From assembly GCA_964388275.1 (NCBI GenBank), contig CAYLZD010000013.1, positions 1-64,000 on the forward strand: a DNA stretch of 64,000 bases, in the 5' to 3' direction. Position numbers and translations under genes: made by a program. The notes beneath the pieces are model-generated. The model ran no database searches. It was not told where the DNA came from and worked only from the letters and a program-made list of their open reading frames with translations. Below are positions 54,229-63,484 of this stretch, piece after piece. The DNA comes from JARYLZ01 sp964388275. Lineage in GTDB: Bacteria; Bacteroidota; Ignavibacteria; SZUA-365. The stretch's first letter is position 1, and every line of letters begins with the position of its first letter.

Positions 54229-54404
54229 ACGGAGCTTGCCGTGTCACGACGCAGCGGCAGCTCGTCCCGGAACGCCGCGCGGCGAACACTGTTTCGGGCG
54301 TATTCACGACGCCGGTATCGAAGCGCGAATGAGAGAGCGCACATGCTCGTGATTGGCGGCGCTCGCGCCCGCTCCGTATATTACCGTCATATTCGGTGAT
54401 CGCC

Positions 54405-55316
54405 ATGAAACGTCTCACGGAAATTCTCGACAGCAAACAGGTTGTGCTGCTTGACGGCGCCATGGGCACTGAACTCGAACGCCGGGGCGCGGACCTGAGC
54501 CTGCCTCTGTGGTCCACGAGCGCATTGATTCATGCGCCGCATATAGTCAGGAACATCCATGCCGACTATCTGCGCGCCGGCGCGGACATACTCACAACCA
54601 ACACTTTCAGAAGCAACCTGCGCGCGCTGCGCAGGGCGGGAATCGCGGATCAATGGGACGAGCTCAATCTGAAGGCCGTGGAGTTCGCTTTCGAGGCGCG
54701 TGAAAGACATCCGGATTCCCGGCCGGTCCTTATCGCGGCCGGCATCGCACCCGTCGAGGATTGCTATTCTCCTGAGCTCGTTCCTTCGGACCCGGAGCTT
54801 CGCGACGAGCACGGCAGGCAGGCGGAATTTCTCGCGACTGCCGGAGCCGACATCCTGCTCGCGGAAACCATGAATACGGTGAGGGAGGCGGAGATAGCGG
54901 CCGGGGCGTGCGCCGCGACAGGCAGAGAATTCGCGGTCAGCTTCGTCTGCGCTGACGGCGAGAGACTGCTTTCCGGCGAAACTCTGGCGGAAGCCGTTTC
55001 CGCGGTATCCGCTCACGGACCGGCGGCCCTGCTGATCAATTGCGTGTCGACCGCGGCGATGCGCGACGCACTTGAAACGCTGATCTCGTGCTCGCCCGTT
55101 CCGGTGGGCTGTTACCCGAACGTCGGCACACCGCAGGTCGACGGCGCCCGCGCCTACGCGGAGGTCGGCCCCGACGAGTTCGTGCGCGAAGCATTGCGCT
55201 GGAGATCCATGGGCGCGAGGATGCTCGGCGGCTGCTGCGGAACCACCCCGGATTGGATCTCGGCGCTCGCTTGCGCCGTCGCGACGCCGGCTTGCGGCAC
55301 GGATGCGCCGGCATGA
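54405..55316 (+). CDS. Homocysteine S-methyltransferase family protein
   Basis: This 303-residue zinc-dependent methyltransferase has LLDGAMGTELERRG at the N-terminus, DILTTNTFRSN, a Cys in LLINCVST, and MLGGCCGTTPDWI near the end; the last two supply the three cysteine zinc ligands of the Hcy-binding fold. It methylates homocysteine from a donor such as S-methylmethionine or betaine; the donor is not determined by sequence. ATG 54405 has GGTGAT upstream; GTG 54396 is possible. Its stop overlaps the start of the next, unrelated outer-membrane gene by four bases. Confidence 0.9.
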   Translation: MKRLTEILDSKQVVLLDGAMGTELERRGADLSLPLWSTSALIHAPHIVRNIHADYLRAGADILTTNTFRSNLRALRRAGIADQWDELNLKAVEFAFEARERHPDSRPVLIAAGIAPVEDCYSPELVPSDPELRDEHGRQAEFLATAGADILLAETMNTVREAEIAAGACAATGREFAVSFVCADGERLLSGETLAEAVSAVSAHGPAALLINCVSTAAMRDALETLISCSPVPVGCYPNVGTPQVDGARAYAEVGPDEFVREALRWRSMGARMLGGCCGTTPDWISALACAVATPACGTDAPA

Positions 55317-56947
55317 AGAGATACGGGCTCTTTTTCCTGCTGTCTCTTATACCCGCTCAATTGTCGGCTCAGGGCGCAGCGCCCGCCCGCGAATGGATTC
55401 TGGGCCTTCATCCCGAGGCGACCAAGTATTACGGCGACTTCACCGACAACCGTTTCTCAAGCGGAGGCTCGCTTTCCCTGATGCGCTACGTGCGTCCCAT
55501 CGGCAAAGCGGATGCGTTGTATGCGAGGATTTTTCTCGGCGCCCATGATCTGCAATGGCGCGTCACCCGTGAGATGTTCACGGTATTCGACACCACGGGG
55601 CTGCGCGTCGGCGACAAGAACCGATGTTTCATCACGCCGCTCGGCGCGCAGGCCTTCTGGCGGAGGCGCATAGGACCCTCGGCCGAGCTGTTCCTCGGCG
55701 CCGGACTCGAAATAGCGTATTACTCTCCGCAGGATCCGAACGGCGCCGGGCTGGACCGCCCTCAGGAACGCTACGGCAGATGGCTGTTGGGAATGCCTTT
55801 CACGATCCTGTTCGAGTATTTCCTTTCCGAGCATATCGCGCTGTCGTTTCAATCCACCCTGCACGACACCTTCACCGATTATCTCGACGGATTCAAAGGA
55901 GGCGCTTCGGGCGACCTGTACCTGACTGCCGGAATCGGACTCAGCTACTCGTTTCCGGCGCCCGATACCGATGCGGATTTCGACGGACTTTCCACGCGCA
56001 TGGAACGCGAGGTCTATCGAAGCAATCCGTACGATCCCGACACCGACAAAGACGGACTCTCGGATGGTGAGGAGATTCAGGCGGGGACAAACCCCCTTGT
56101 CCGCGACACGGACGGCGACGGACTCTCCGACGGCGACGAACTGCGTATCCACGGATCGAATCCTCTGGTCAGGGACACCGACGGCGACGGTTTGAGCGAT
56201 ATGGAGGAGCTCCGGCTGGGCACGTCGGCGCAACGGCTCGACACGGACGGCGACGGCTTGAACGACAAGGATGAAAGTTCGCGCGGTACGGATCCCCTGA
56301 ACCGCGACACGGACGGCGACGGTCTGCCCGACGGCTTGGAAACGATATCCAGCCCGCTGCTGCGGGATACGGACGGCGACGGTCTTTCCGACGCGGAGGA
56401 ACTCGCCTATTCGCTTCGTCCGCACGACGAGGACTTCGACGCGGACGGACTTTTCGACGGCCAGGAAACCGCTATGGGCACGGATCCGAAAAAGGCTGAC
56501 ACCGACAACGACGGCGCGACGGATTACGCTGAGGTTTATTGTCTCATGACGGATCCGCGGCATCCCGACAGCGACGGCGACGGAACGCCGGACGGTTTCG
56601 ACGCGAGTCCGCTCGACCGCACACCCTTCAATCCCGCAAGGGATGTGGTGTGGAGTTTCCGCAATCTTTTCGGCAGGGAGAGCAGTGTGGACGCCACTTC
56701 GAAATCCTGGTTTCTCCTTTTGCATCTGATTCGCAGCGCGCCGCGGGAGCAGCTCTTTTCGATAGAGATCGCCGCGCACGCGCCGACTTCGGCGGAAGCC
56801 AGGGAGCGCAAGCAGCATCTCGAATCCCTCGTGAACCGCATGACCGCGTCCTGGGAACGTCCGAGCATCGTGTTCGAGGTCGAGGTCAGGGGTTCGGGCG
56901 CCCCTGACGCGACGCTCAAGTACGTTTGGCGCGGCAATGCGAGGTAG
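55313..56947 (+). CDS. Outer-membrane barrel protein with thrombospondin type 3 calcium repeats
   Basis: This 544-residue exported protein has a signal peptide (MKRYGLFFLLSLIPAQLSAQ), an outer-membrane barrel-like region to about residue 210, then about eight Asp-rich repeats (DTDKDGLSDGEE, DTDGDGLSDGDE, DTDGDGLNDKDE) spanning nucleotides about 55980-56600, as in thrombospondin type 3 Ca2+-binding repeats. In homologues these often connect a barrel to an OmpA domain. Here the C-terminal ~110 residues (VVWSFRNLFGRESSVDATSK, RKQHLESLVNRM) have no canonical OmpA peptidoglycan motif. The gene begins inside the methyltransferase stop codon (ATGA). Confidence 0.82.
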   Translation: MKRYGLFFLLSLIPAQLSAQGAAPAREWILGLHPEATKYYGDFTDNRFSSGGSLSLMRYVRPIGKADALYARIFLGAHDLQWRVTREMFTVFDTTGLRVGDKNRCFITPLGAQAFWRRRIGPSAELFLGAGLEIAYYSPQDPNGAGLDRPQERYGRWLLGMPFTILFEYFLSEHIALSFQSTLHDTFTDYLDGFKGGASGDLYLTAGIGLSYSFPAPDTDADFDGLSTRMEREVYRSNPYDPDTDKDGLSDGEEIQAGTNPLVRDTDGDGLSDGDELRIHGSNPLVRDTDGDGLSDMEELRLGTSAQRLDTDGDGLNDKDESSRGTDPLNRDTDGDGLPDGLETISSPLLRDTDGDGLSDAEELAYSLRPHDEDFDADGLFDGQETAMGTDPKKADTDNDGATDYAEVYCLMTDPRHPDSDGDGTPDGFDASPLDRTPFNPARDVVWSFRNLFGRESSVDATSKSWFLLLHLIRSAPREQLFSIEIAAHAPTSAEARERKQHLESLVNRMTASWERPSIVFEVEVRGSGAPDATLKYVWRGNAR

Positions 56948-57013
56948 AGGCCCCCGCGGCGTCAGCGGCCGTATGGCCGTCGCAGTTCGGTTGGTGCCCC
57001 GGCGGGATGAGCT

Positions 57014-59575
57014 TCAGCGCACCTTGACAACCAGCGCCGTCATGTCGTCGCGCTGTTCGGCGCCTTCGCTGTGCGATGCGACGGCCTGCAACAGCGAGTT
57101 TTTTATTACGGAGGCGGAGTAGCCGGATTTCGAGCGGAGCAGTTCCGCGAGACGCTCCAGTTCGAAGTGCTCGCCCCTGCGATTGACCGCTTCGCTTATT
57201 CCGTCGGTTACGAAAAGGAACACGTCCCCGCTCTGCAAAGCGAAGCTGTCCTCGGCCAGATGTTCGCCGAAGCGTGAACCATCGATGCCGATTCCGATTC
57301 CCTCCGGCCGGCGCAGCAGAACCTCGCCTCCGGCGGCGCGGTAGTGCAGCATCGGGAGGTGGCCGGCGCGGAGAAAGGCGACGGCGCCCTTGAGAAGGTC
57401 GATGCGCAGCGCGGAAAGCGTGACGTACGCCCTGCGTTCGATCTGCCCGAACAACTGGCTGTTCAGGCGCACAAGCAATTCCCAGGGCGAAGGATTATAG
57501 GAATCGATGGCGCGGATGATTCCCTGTATGCGGGATAGGTGCAGGGCGGCGGACATTCCCTTGCCGGAAACATCGCCCACGAGAAAGGTGATCGCGTCAT
57601 GCCTCGCGAGAAAATCATAGAAATCGCCGCCGACTTCCGCCGCCGGCAGGGAAGCCGCCGAGACATCCAGGCCCGGGAAAGTCGGAAGTTCTTCCGGAAG
57701 TGTGCCGAGCTGAATACGGCGGGCGATTTCGAGTTCCCCTTTCAGGCGCTCCCTTTCGCGCTCGCTGTCGTAGAAATTCATCGTCACGAGCGCGTCGGAA
57801 ACGTTGATCGCCAGACTGGAAAGCAGGTCGATGTCGTCCCGCGTGAAGTTCGTGCCGCTGAGTTTTTCTCCCAGGATGAGCAGAACCTCCAGCCGCTTGT
57901 CGACGAACACCGGTGTCACTATCTCCACGCCGGTCCCCGCGAAAAGGGATCGGGCGCCGAGATTGTCGACCGGTTCCGGCCCGCCGCGCGCCGCCAGCGC
58001 GGCGGTCCAATCGCCCTCCGACTCGCATAGAGGCGCGCCCGCCTTGTCCAGCCCCAATCCACGAAAACTCTCCAGCACGAAACACTTCCCATGTTTGTAA
58101 GCGAAGCCGGCGCCCTTCAGATGCATCAGTCCAGGCAGGTCGTCGACCACCGCGCGGGCGAGGGAAGAGACGTCGGAATAGCGGGTGGACAGCCGGCTGA
58201 ATTCGCTCAAAGCCCTGCGATAATCATACCCCGAACGGTAGAAACGGCGGTCCAGCATTTTAAGGCCATATACCCGGATTCTCCAGAGGGCTATCGCGAG
58301 GAGCACCGAGGCGATTATGGCGATGTTTTTTTCGACGCGCGCTCTTCTTTCGGCAGTCATCGAGGTCAGGTCCACTATTTGAACCGCAGTCCCTGTGACT
58401 TCCGGCACCGGGATGTTCCAGCCGCCGGTGGATAGAATGCTCACAGTCCATCCGAACATCAGGAGAAGAGCGACGTTCAGCGCGCCCTTCAGCATGTGGT
58501 AATGAGAACTGGGACGCAATATCAGGTACAGATCGAAAATCCGATGCCGGACTATGACCGCGAAAAGAAGCATCGGCACCGCCAGCATCCAGATCAGCAC
58601 TCCCTGCCAGCCGGAGGACGCCTGTATAAATCCAATGAGCGCGAGCATGAAGGCCGCCAGTATTCCGGCCGCTCGCACGAGGAGCATGACCGGCCCGCGT
58701 TCGGGATTGACCGGGAGCTTCAGTTTCAGGCCCAGGAGGAGTTCCACGGTCGCGATAATGAATGCGCTGCTGATGAATCCGATGAAGGGTGTGAACGGGA
58801 ACAGCCCGAAAAAGACAAGCGACAGGCCGAGCCAGGGTATCAGGTAAAGAGCCGCAACCATCGCCCTGGGAAGGGGAACCGAGTAGCGCGGTTTCGGAAA
58901 GAGAAGGACCGTGTGATACATCGCGCCGAAACCGAGTCCCCACGCGAGGCGGGACAGCGCCGGATGCAGGGAGTCCAGAAAATCGCGCGACTGCCAGGAA
59001 GGATAGTCGAACGCCGTGGCGAGAAAGAATCCCGTCAACAGCGTCGCCCAGCCGAACAGGCGCGCCACCGGATAGGCGGGCCGCCGCAATATGACGAAGG
59101 CGCTCAGCAGCATGAAGGCGCCTCCTGTCAGCACGAACACGAGTATGTACATTGGCAGGCCGTAATCCGCCAGCACGACCGCAAGCGTGAGCCGGCGCCC
59201 GCCGCGTTCCACCGTATAGGCGAGCTCGTTTCCCTCTGCGCCCGTGACGATGTAAACCATTGCGTCGTGCGCGTTCCGCACCTCGCGGCCGTTCACTGCG
59301 ACAATCACGTCTCCGACCTCGAGCCCCGCCATGTCGGATGCGCCGCCGGGGATTATCGAAATTATGCGGACACCGCGAGGATCATCCACGTAGATGTTCT
59401 CGTCGCTTACGACCGAGGCGAACCTCACGATGTGTATGGTGGCGTAAGCGAGAAGCGGGAACATCACAGCCAGATATAGCCCTCGCGCTTGGAGGGGTTT
59501 GCTGTTGAGGTGTTCCGTTAACCTTGTTCCGGCCGCGGTTTCCCCGGTCGTGTATATGGGATCGGATTCGATCAT
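57014..59575 (-). CDS. PDZ-multi-TM-GAF-SpoIIE-type serine phosphatase
   Basis: This 853-residue membrane signalling protein has a first membrane segment (~32-52), then an extracytoplasmic PDZ domain (~60-130: GVRIISIIPGGASDMAGLEVGDVIVAVNG). About seven to eight further membrane segments (~140-430) follow, then a GAF-like sensor domain (~470-620) and a C-terminal PP2C/SpoIIE phosphatase domain with AEVGGDFYDF, FLVGDVSGKGMSAAL, FLFVTDGISEAV and QRDDMT; these Asp/Gly sites bind the metal ions. Such phosphatases typically act on phospho-Ser anti-anti-sigma factors, but no such partner gene lies in the window. It is convergent with the TSP3 gene and 100 bases upstream of uvrB. Confidence 0.9.
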   Translation of the reverse strand: MIESDPIYTTGETAAGTRLTEHLNSKPLQARGLYLAVMFPLLAYATIHIVRFASVVSDENIYVDDPRGVRIISIIPGGASDMAGLEVGDVIVAVNGREVRNAHDAMVYIVTGAEGNELAYTVERGGRRLTLAVVLADYGLPMYILVFVLTGGAFMLLSAFVILRRPAYPVARLFGWATLLTGFFLATAFDYPSWQSRDFLDSLHPALSRLAWGLGFGAMYHTVLLFPKPRYSVPLPRAMVAALYLIPWLGLSLVFFGLFPFTPFIGFISSAFIIATVELLLGLKLKLPVNPERGPVMLLVRAAGILAAFMLALIGFIQASSGWQGVLIWMLAVPMLLFAVIVRHRIFDLYLILRPSSHYHMLKGALNVALLLMFGWTVSILSTGGWNIPVPEVTGTAVQIVDLTSMTAERRARVEKNIAIIASVLLAIALWRIRVYGLKMLDRRFYRSGYDYRRALSEFSRLSTRYSDVSSLARAVVDDLPGLMHLKGAGFAYKHGKCFVLESFRGLGLDKAGAPLCESEGDWTAALAARGGPEPVDNLGARSLFAGTGVEIVTPVFVDKRLEVLLILGEKLSGTNFTRDDIDLLSSLAINVSDALVTMNFYDSERERERLKGELEIARRIQLGTLPEELPTFPGLDVSAASLPAAEVGGDFYDFLARHDAITFLVGDVSGKGMSAALHLSRIQGIIRAIDSYNPSPWELLVRLNSQLFGQIERRAYVTLSALRIDLLKGAVAFLRAGHLPMLHYRAAGGEVLLRRPEGIGIGIDGSRFGEHLAEDSFALQSGDVFLFVTDGISEAVNRRGEHFELERLAELLRSKSGYSASVIKNSLLQAVASHSEGAEQRDDMTALVVKVR

Positions 59576-59675
59576 CGAAAACGGAAACTACGGGATTTCC
59601 GGCCGTTCTTCAAGAAGCTGGGCGCGAGAATCAGATTGTAAGGGCGTGACGCACATCGGCCCGGTATCCAGGCCG

Positions 59676-61691
59676 TCACATGTTCTCGATGCGCGAAATC
59701 TCATCCCGCAGCTGCGCCGCGCGCTCGAACTCCAGCTCTTTCGCCGCCTGGAGCATCTCTCCCCGCAATTGTTCGAGCAACTCCCCCTTCTGATCTTTCG
59801 TCATGTACCTCAACACGGGTTCGGCGACGAGGCGGGGTTTCTCCCTCGCTGCGCGCTTTTCATCGGAGCGCGCTTTCACGTCCGCAATAGCCGTGGCGCG
59901 CAGGATTTCCTCCATCGACTTGCGTATGGTCTGCGGATTGATGTTGTTCGCCGTGTTGTATTCGCTCTGCATGGCGCGGCGTCTCGCGGTCTCGTTCAGC
60001 ACTCTCCGCATGGAATCCGTGACGCGATCGGCGTAAAGAATGACGGCGCCGTCCACGTTGCGGGCCGTTCTGCCGGCGATCTGCATGATGGCGGATTCGC
60101 TCCGCAGAAACCCCTCCTTGTCGGCGTCGAGTATGGCCACCAGTGAAACTTCCGGAAGATCAAGTCCTTCCCTGAGAAGGTTGACGCCCACCAGCACGTC
60201 GAAATTGCCCAGACGCAGATCGCGCAGTATTTCGACGCGCTCGAGCGATTCGATGTCGGAATGCATGTAGCGCACGCGGATGCCGATGTTTTCGAGATAC
60301 TCGGTGAGGTCCTCCGACATTCGCTTCGTGAGCGTGGTGACCAGCACGCGGTCGCCCCGCGCCGCGCGGTCTCGTATCTCCGCGATGAGATCGTCGATCT
60401 GGTTTCTCACGGGCCTGACCGACATGGGAGGATCGAGCAGACCGGTCGGACGAATTATCTGTTCGACGATGACTCCCCCGCATTTCTCGAGCTCGTACTT
60501 CGCGGGTGTGGCGCTCACGAAGATGCAGCGGTGTATCATTGACTCGAATTCGTCGAATTTCAACGGCCGGTTGTCGAGGGCCGATGGGAGCCGGAATCCG
60601 TGTTCCACCAGCGTCTGCTTGCGCATGCGGTCGCCGTTGTACATGGCCCTTATCTGCGGGAGGGTCTGATGCGACTCGTCGATAACGAGGAGAAAGTCCT
60701 TTGGGAAATAGTCCAGAAGGCATTCCGGCCTTTCTCCGGGATCTCGACCGGCCAGATGGCGAGAGTAGTTTTCAATGCCCGAGCAGTACCCGATTTCTTT
60801 CATCATTTCGAGGTCGTAGCGCGTGCGCTGTTCGAGGCGCTGCGCCTCCAGCAGCTTGCCGCAGCCGCGGAAATAGGAGAGCCGCTGCTCCAGTTCTTCC
60901 TCTATGCCGACCACGGCTTGCTTGAGCTGTTCCGGGGAGGTGATGAAATGTTTCGCCGGATATATAACGGCGCTCCCGACCTTTTCCCTGACTTTCCCTG
61001 TTATCCGGTCTACCAGCGATATCGCCTCTATCTCGTCGCCGAAAAATTCCACGCGCACGGTTTCTTCATCCTCGTAGGCGGGAATGATCTCCACCACATC
61101 TCCGCGCACTCTGAAGGTCCCACGTGTGAAATCGATGTCGTTGCGCACGTAATGTATGTCGGTCAGCGCCCGCAGGAAGTCGTTTCGTTCCACGGTGTCG
61201 CCCTTGCGGACCACGGCTATCCTGTCGGCGTATTGTTCCTTGGAGCCGATGCCGTAGATGCATGACACCGAAGCGACGACTATGACGTCGGAACGGCCGT
61301 CGATCAGCGCGCTGGTGGCTTTCAGGCGCAGCCGGTCGATTTCGTCGTTGATCGACATGTCTTTTTCGATGTAAGTATCGGTGGAGGGGATATACGCTTC
61401 GGGCTGATAGTAATCGTAATACGAAATGAAAAATTCCACCGCATTGTCGGGAAAGAAGGTCTTCAGCTCTCCGTACAGTTGCGCAGCTAACGTCTTGTTG
61501 TGTGATATGACGAGGGCGGGCTTTCCGTATCCGGCGAGCACATTCGAGACGGTGAAAGTTTTGCCGCTTCCGGTCACTCCGAGCAGGGTCTGGAACGCGT
61601 CGCCCCGTTCCAGTCCTTCTGCGAGCTGCCTGATGGCTTCCGGCTGATCGCCGGTGGGAACATAATCCGAGACCAGTTTGAACTTTTTCAT
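59676..61691 (-). CDS. uvrB: Excinuclease ABC subunit UvrB
   Basis: This 671-residue damage-recognition helicase of nucleotide excision repair has the normal length. Walker A is in LLGVTGSGKTFTVSNVL. The beta-hairpin region is in YDYYQPEAYIPSTDTYIEKD, helicase motifs are in LVLDEADE-like and LLREGLDLPEVSLVAILDAD, and a C-terminal UVR/UvrC-binding helix (LEFERAAQLRDEISRIE) is present. ATG 61691 (MKKFKLVSDYVPTGDQPEAI) fits the family; the longer frame adds 19 residues. uvrA and uvrC are not in the window. Confidence 0.97.
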   Translation of the reverse strand: MKKFKLVSDYVPTGDQPEAIRQLAEGLERGDAFQTLLGVTGSGKTFTVSNVLAGYGKPALVISHNKTLAAQLYGELKTFFPDNAVEFFISYYDYYQPEAYIPSTDTYIEKDMSINDEIDRLRLKATSALIDGRSDVIVVASVSCIYGIGSKEQYADRIAVVRKGDTVERNDFLRALTDIHYVRNDIDFTRGTFRVRGDVVEIIPAYEDEETVRVEFFGDEIEAISLVDRITGKVREKVGSAVIYPAKHFITSPEQLKQAVVGIEEELEQRLSYFRGCGKLLEAQRLEQRTRYDLEMMKEIGYCSGIENYSRHLAGRDPGERPECLLDYFPKDFLLVIDESHQTLPQIRAMYNGDRMRKQTLVEHGFRLPSALDNRPLKFDEFESMIHRCIFVSATPAKYELEKCGGVIVEQIIRPTGLLDPPMSVRPVRNQIDDLIAEIRDRAARGDRVLVTTLTKRMSEDLTEYLENIGIRVRYMHSDIESLERVEILRDLRLGNFDVLVGVNLLREGLDLPEVSLVAILDADKEGFLRSESAIMQIAGRTARNVDGAVILYADRVTDSMRRVLNETARRRAMQSEYNTANNINPQTIRKSMEEILRATAIADVKARSDEKRAAREKPRLVAEPVLRYMTKDQKGELLEQLRGEMLQAAKELEFERAAQLRDEISRIENM

Positions 61692-61838
61692 TGCAAATAT
61701 CGCGAAAAGAGTATTTCCAAAATGTAAAAATACGAAAAGCGGCAACACCGTCGAAGCTCATTGTCGAATTGTGACGGATCGCCGGATCCGAAGGACGATC
61801 GGCTGCGCATTCGGTGGATATTTGTGCTTGCCGGTAAA

Positions 61839-61855
61839 ATGTAATAACTTTACAT
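61839..61855. promoter_or_regulatory. Small inverted repeat (ATGTAA..TTACAT) in the divergent uvrB/helicase region
   Basis: ATGTAA at 61839-61844 and TTACAT at 61850-61855 form a 6-bp palindrome with five bases between. The flanking AT-rich stretch (about 61715-61865) is the likely promoter zone of both genes. A role as an operator is speculative. Confidence 0.3.
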
Positions 61856-61960
61856 GATATATGTTTTTACACTGCGCTGCATATTTGTCGTATGCGTCCA
61901 CGGATCCGATCGCGAGAGCATGTCAGCGGATCAAATCCGTCGGGAGGCGGATAAAATACT

Positions 61961-63466
61961 ATGTCCGAACAGCAGATTTCATACAAGCCGGCGCCGGCTG
62001 AAGGGCAGTCCGATTCCTGCGCGGAGATCGAGCGCGAAGCCGCCGATGCGGGAGGCGTCTTCCGGCCTTTCGTTTTCGATGATCTTTCGGCGGAACTCCG
62101 GTCCGCCGTCGACCGCGTCGGGTGGAGCGTTCCGACGCCCGCCCAGGCGGGCGCGATTCCCCGCCTGCTGAGCGGACGGGATCTCATCGTCCAGGCAAAA
62201 ACCGGAAGCGGTAAAACGGGCGCATATCTTCTCCCGGCGCTCCGCTCGATTAACAAGGAACTGCCGTGGGCGCAAGCACTGGTACTCGTTCCAACACGAG
62301 AGCTTGCCCGGCAAGTGCATGCGGTGTTCATGCAGTTGACCTCGGGCACGGGCATCCGGGGCGCCTTGCTCTACGGCGGAGTGGGCTACGCCGATCAGAA
62401 CCGGGATCTCCGTGAAGGCGCGCAGGTGGTGATAGGCACACCGGGCCGCATACTCGATCATATCCATCGCGGCACATTCACGGTGCAAAGGATCTCGCTC
62501 CTGGTTCTGGATGAAGCCGACGAGCTGTTGTCGATGGGTTTCTATCCCGACCTCAGACGGCTTCGTTCGCAGCTGCCTGCAGACAGACAGACCTGCCTGC
62601 TGTCCGCCACCATCCCTTATCATGTGGAACAGCTCGCGAAATCGTTTCTCAGGGATCCGGACAGATTGATTCTCAGCATGGGCGAAGAGGTTGTCTCGAC
62701 ACTGGAGCATTTCTATTACGTGGTCCCTCCTCTGCAGAAGGACAGGATGCTGATACGCCTTCTCGAGATGGAGAATCCGGATGCCGCTCTGATATTCTGC
62801 AATACCAAGCGCGAAGTGGAATATGTGGCCCAGGTGTTGAAGAACAACGGCTACGACGCGATGCATCTCACCGGTGACGTATCCCAAAATACGCGCGAGA
62901 AGACGGTAAAGCAGATGCATGAAGGCGCGCTGCGTTTCATCGTAGCCACCGATGTGCTGGCCCGCGGCATTGACATCAGCGATTTGAGCCATGTGTTCGT
63001 GTACAACATACCGGAGCAGGTCGCCGTTTATGTGCATCGCTCGGGACGGACGGCCCGCGCCGGCAAAACCGGGATTGCGATCACGCTGTGCGAAGACATT
63101 GAGGAAAAGAGACTGCTCGGCATAGCCCGGCAGTACCATTTCAGCATCATGAAGCGGCCGTTGCCTTCGGCCGAGGACGCGGCGGAGAAAATCGCGGAGC
63201 GCCTGCTCGTCCGTTTGGAGTCCGAAATGCTGTCGCTCGGTCTGATGGACCGCGAGAGACTGAATCGGTACCTGGATCTTGTCGATTCCCTGTCAGCTAA
63301 CGAGGAAGGCAGGCAGCTCACGGCCATGCTCCTCGATCGGGTATATATGCAGGGATTGCAACAACCTCTTTTTACGCCTGATTCCGGCGCCGGAAAAACC
63401 AGGGCATCCGCGGGTTCGGGTGAAAGCAAACGGCGCGGGCGCGGAAAACGTCGTCCGTCCGGATGA
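61961..63466 (+). CDS. DEAD-box RNA helicase
   Basis: This 501-residue ATP-dependent RNA helicase has, in order: Q-motif region (FDDLSAELRSAV...PTPAQ), motif I AKTGSGKT (79-86), motif Ia PTRELARQVH, DEAD box in LVLDEADELL (181-190), SAT (215-217), the motif VI HRSGRTARAG and a basic C-terminal tail (ESKRRGRGKRRP) with an acidic N-terminal extension of ~30 residues. It resembles CshA/DeaD/RhlE-type proteins; the subclass is uncertain. A GGGAGG lies about 13 bases upstream of the ATG, slightly far. Confidence 0.93.
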   Translation: MSEQQISYKPAPAEGQSDSCAEIEREAADAGGVFRPFVFDDLSAELRSAVDRVGWSVPTPAQAGAIPRLLSGRDLIVQAKTGSGKTGAYLLPALRSINKELPWAQALVLVPTRELARQVHAVFMQLTSGTGIRGALLYGGVGYADQNRDLREGAQVVIGTPGRILDHIHRGTFTVQRISLLVLDEADELLSMGFYPDLRRLRSQLPADRQTCLLSATIPYHVEQLAKSFLRDPDRLILSMGEEVVSTLEHFYYVVPPLQKDRMLIRLLEMENPDAALIFCNTKREVEYVAQVLKNNGYDAMHLTGDVSQNTREKTVKQMHEGALRFIVATDVLARGIDISDLSHVFVYNIPEQVAVYVHRSGRTARAGKTGIAITLCEDIEEKRLLGIARQYHFSIMKRPLPSAEDAAEKIAERLLVRLESEMLSLGLMDRERLNRYLDLVDSLSANEEGRQLTAMLLDRVYMQGLQQPLFTPDSGAGKTRASAGSGESKRRGRGKRRPSG

Positions 63467-63484
63467 CGCCGCAAACGCGCGCGT

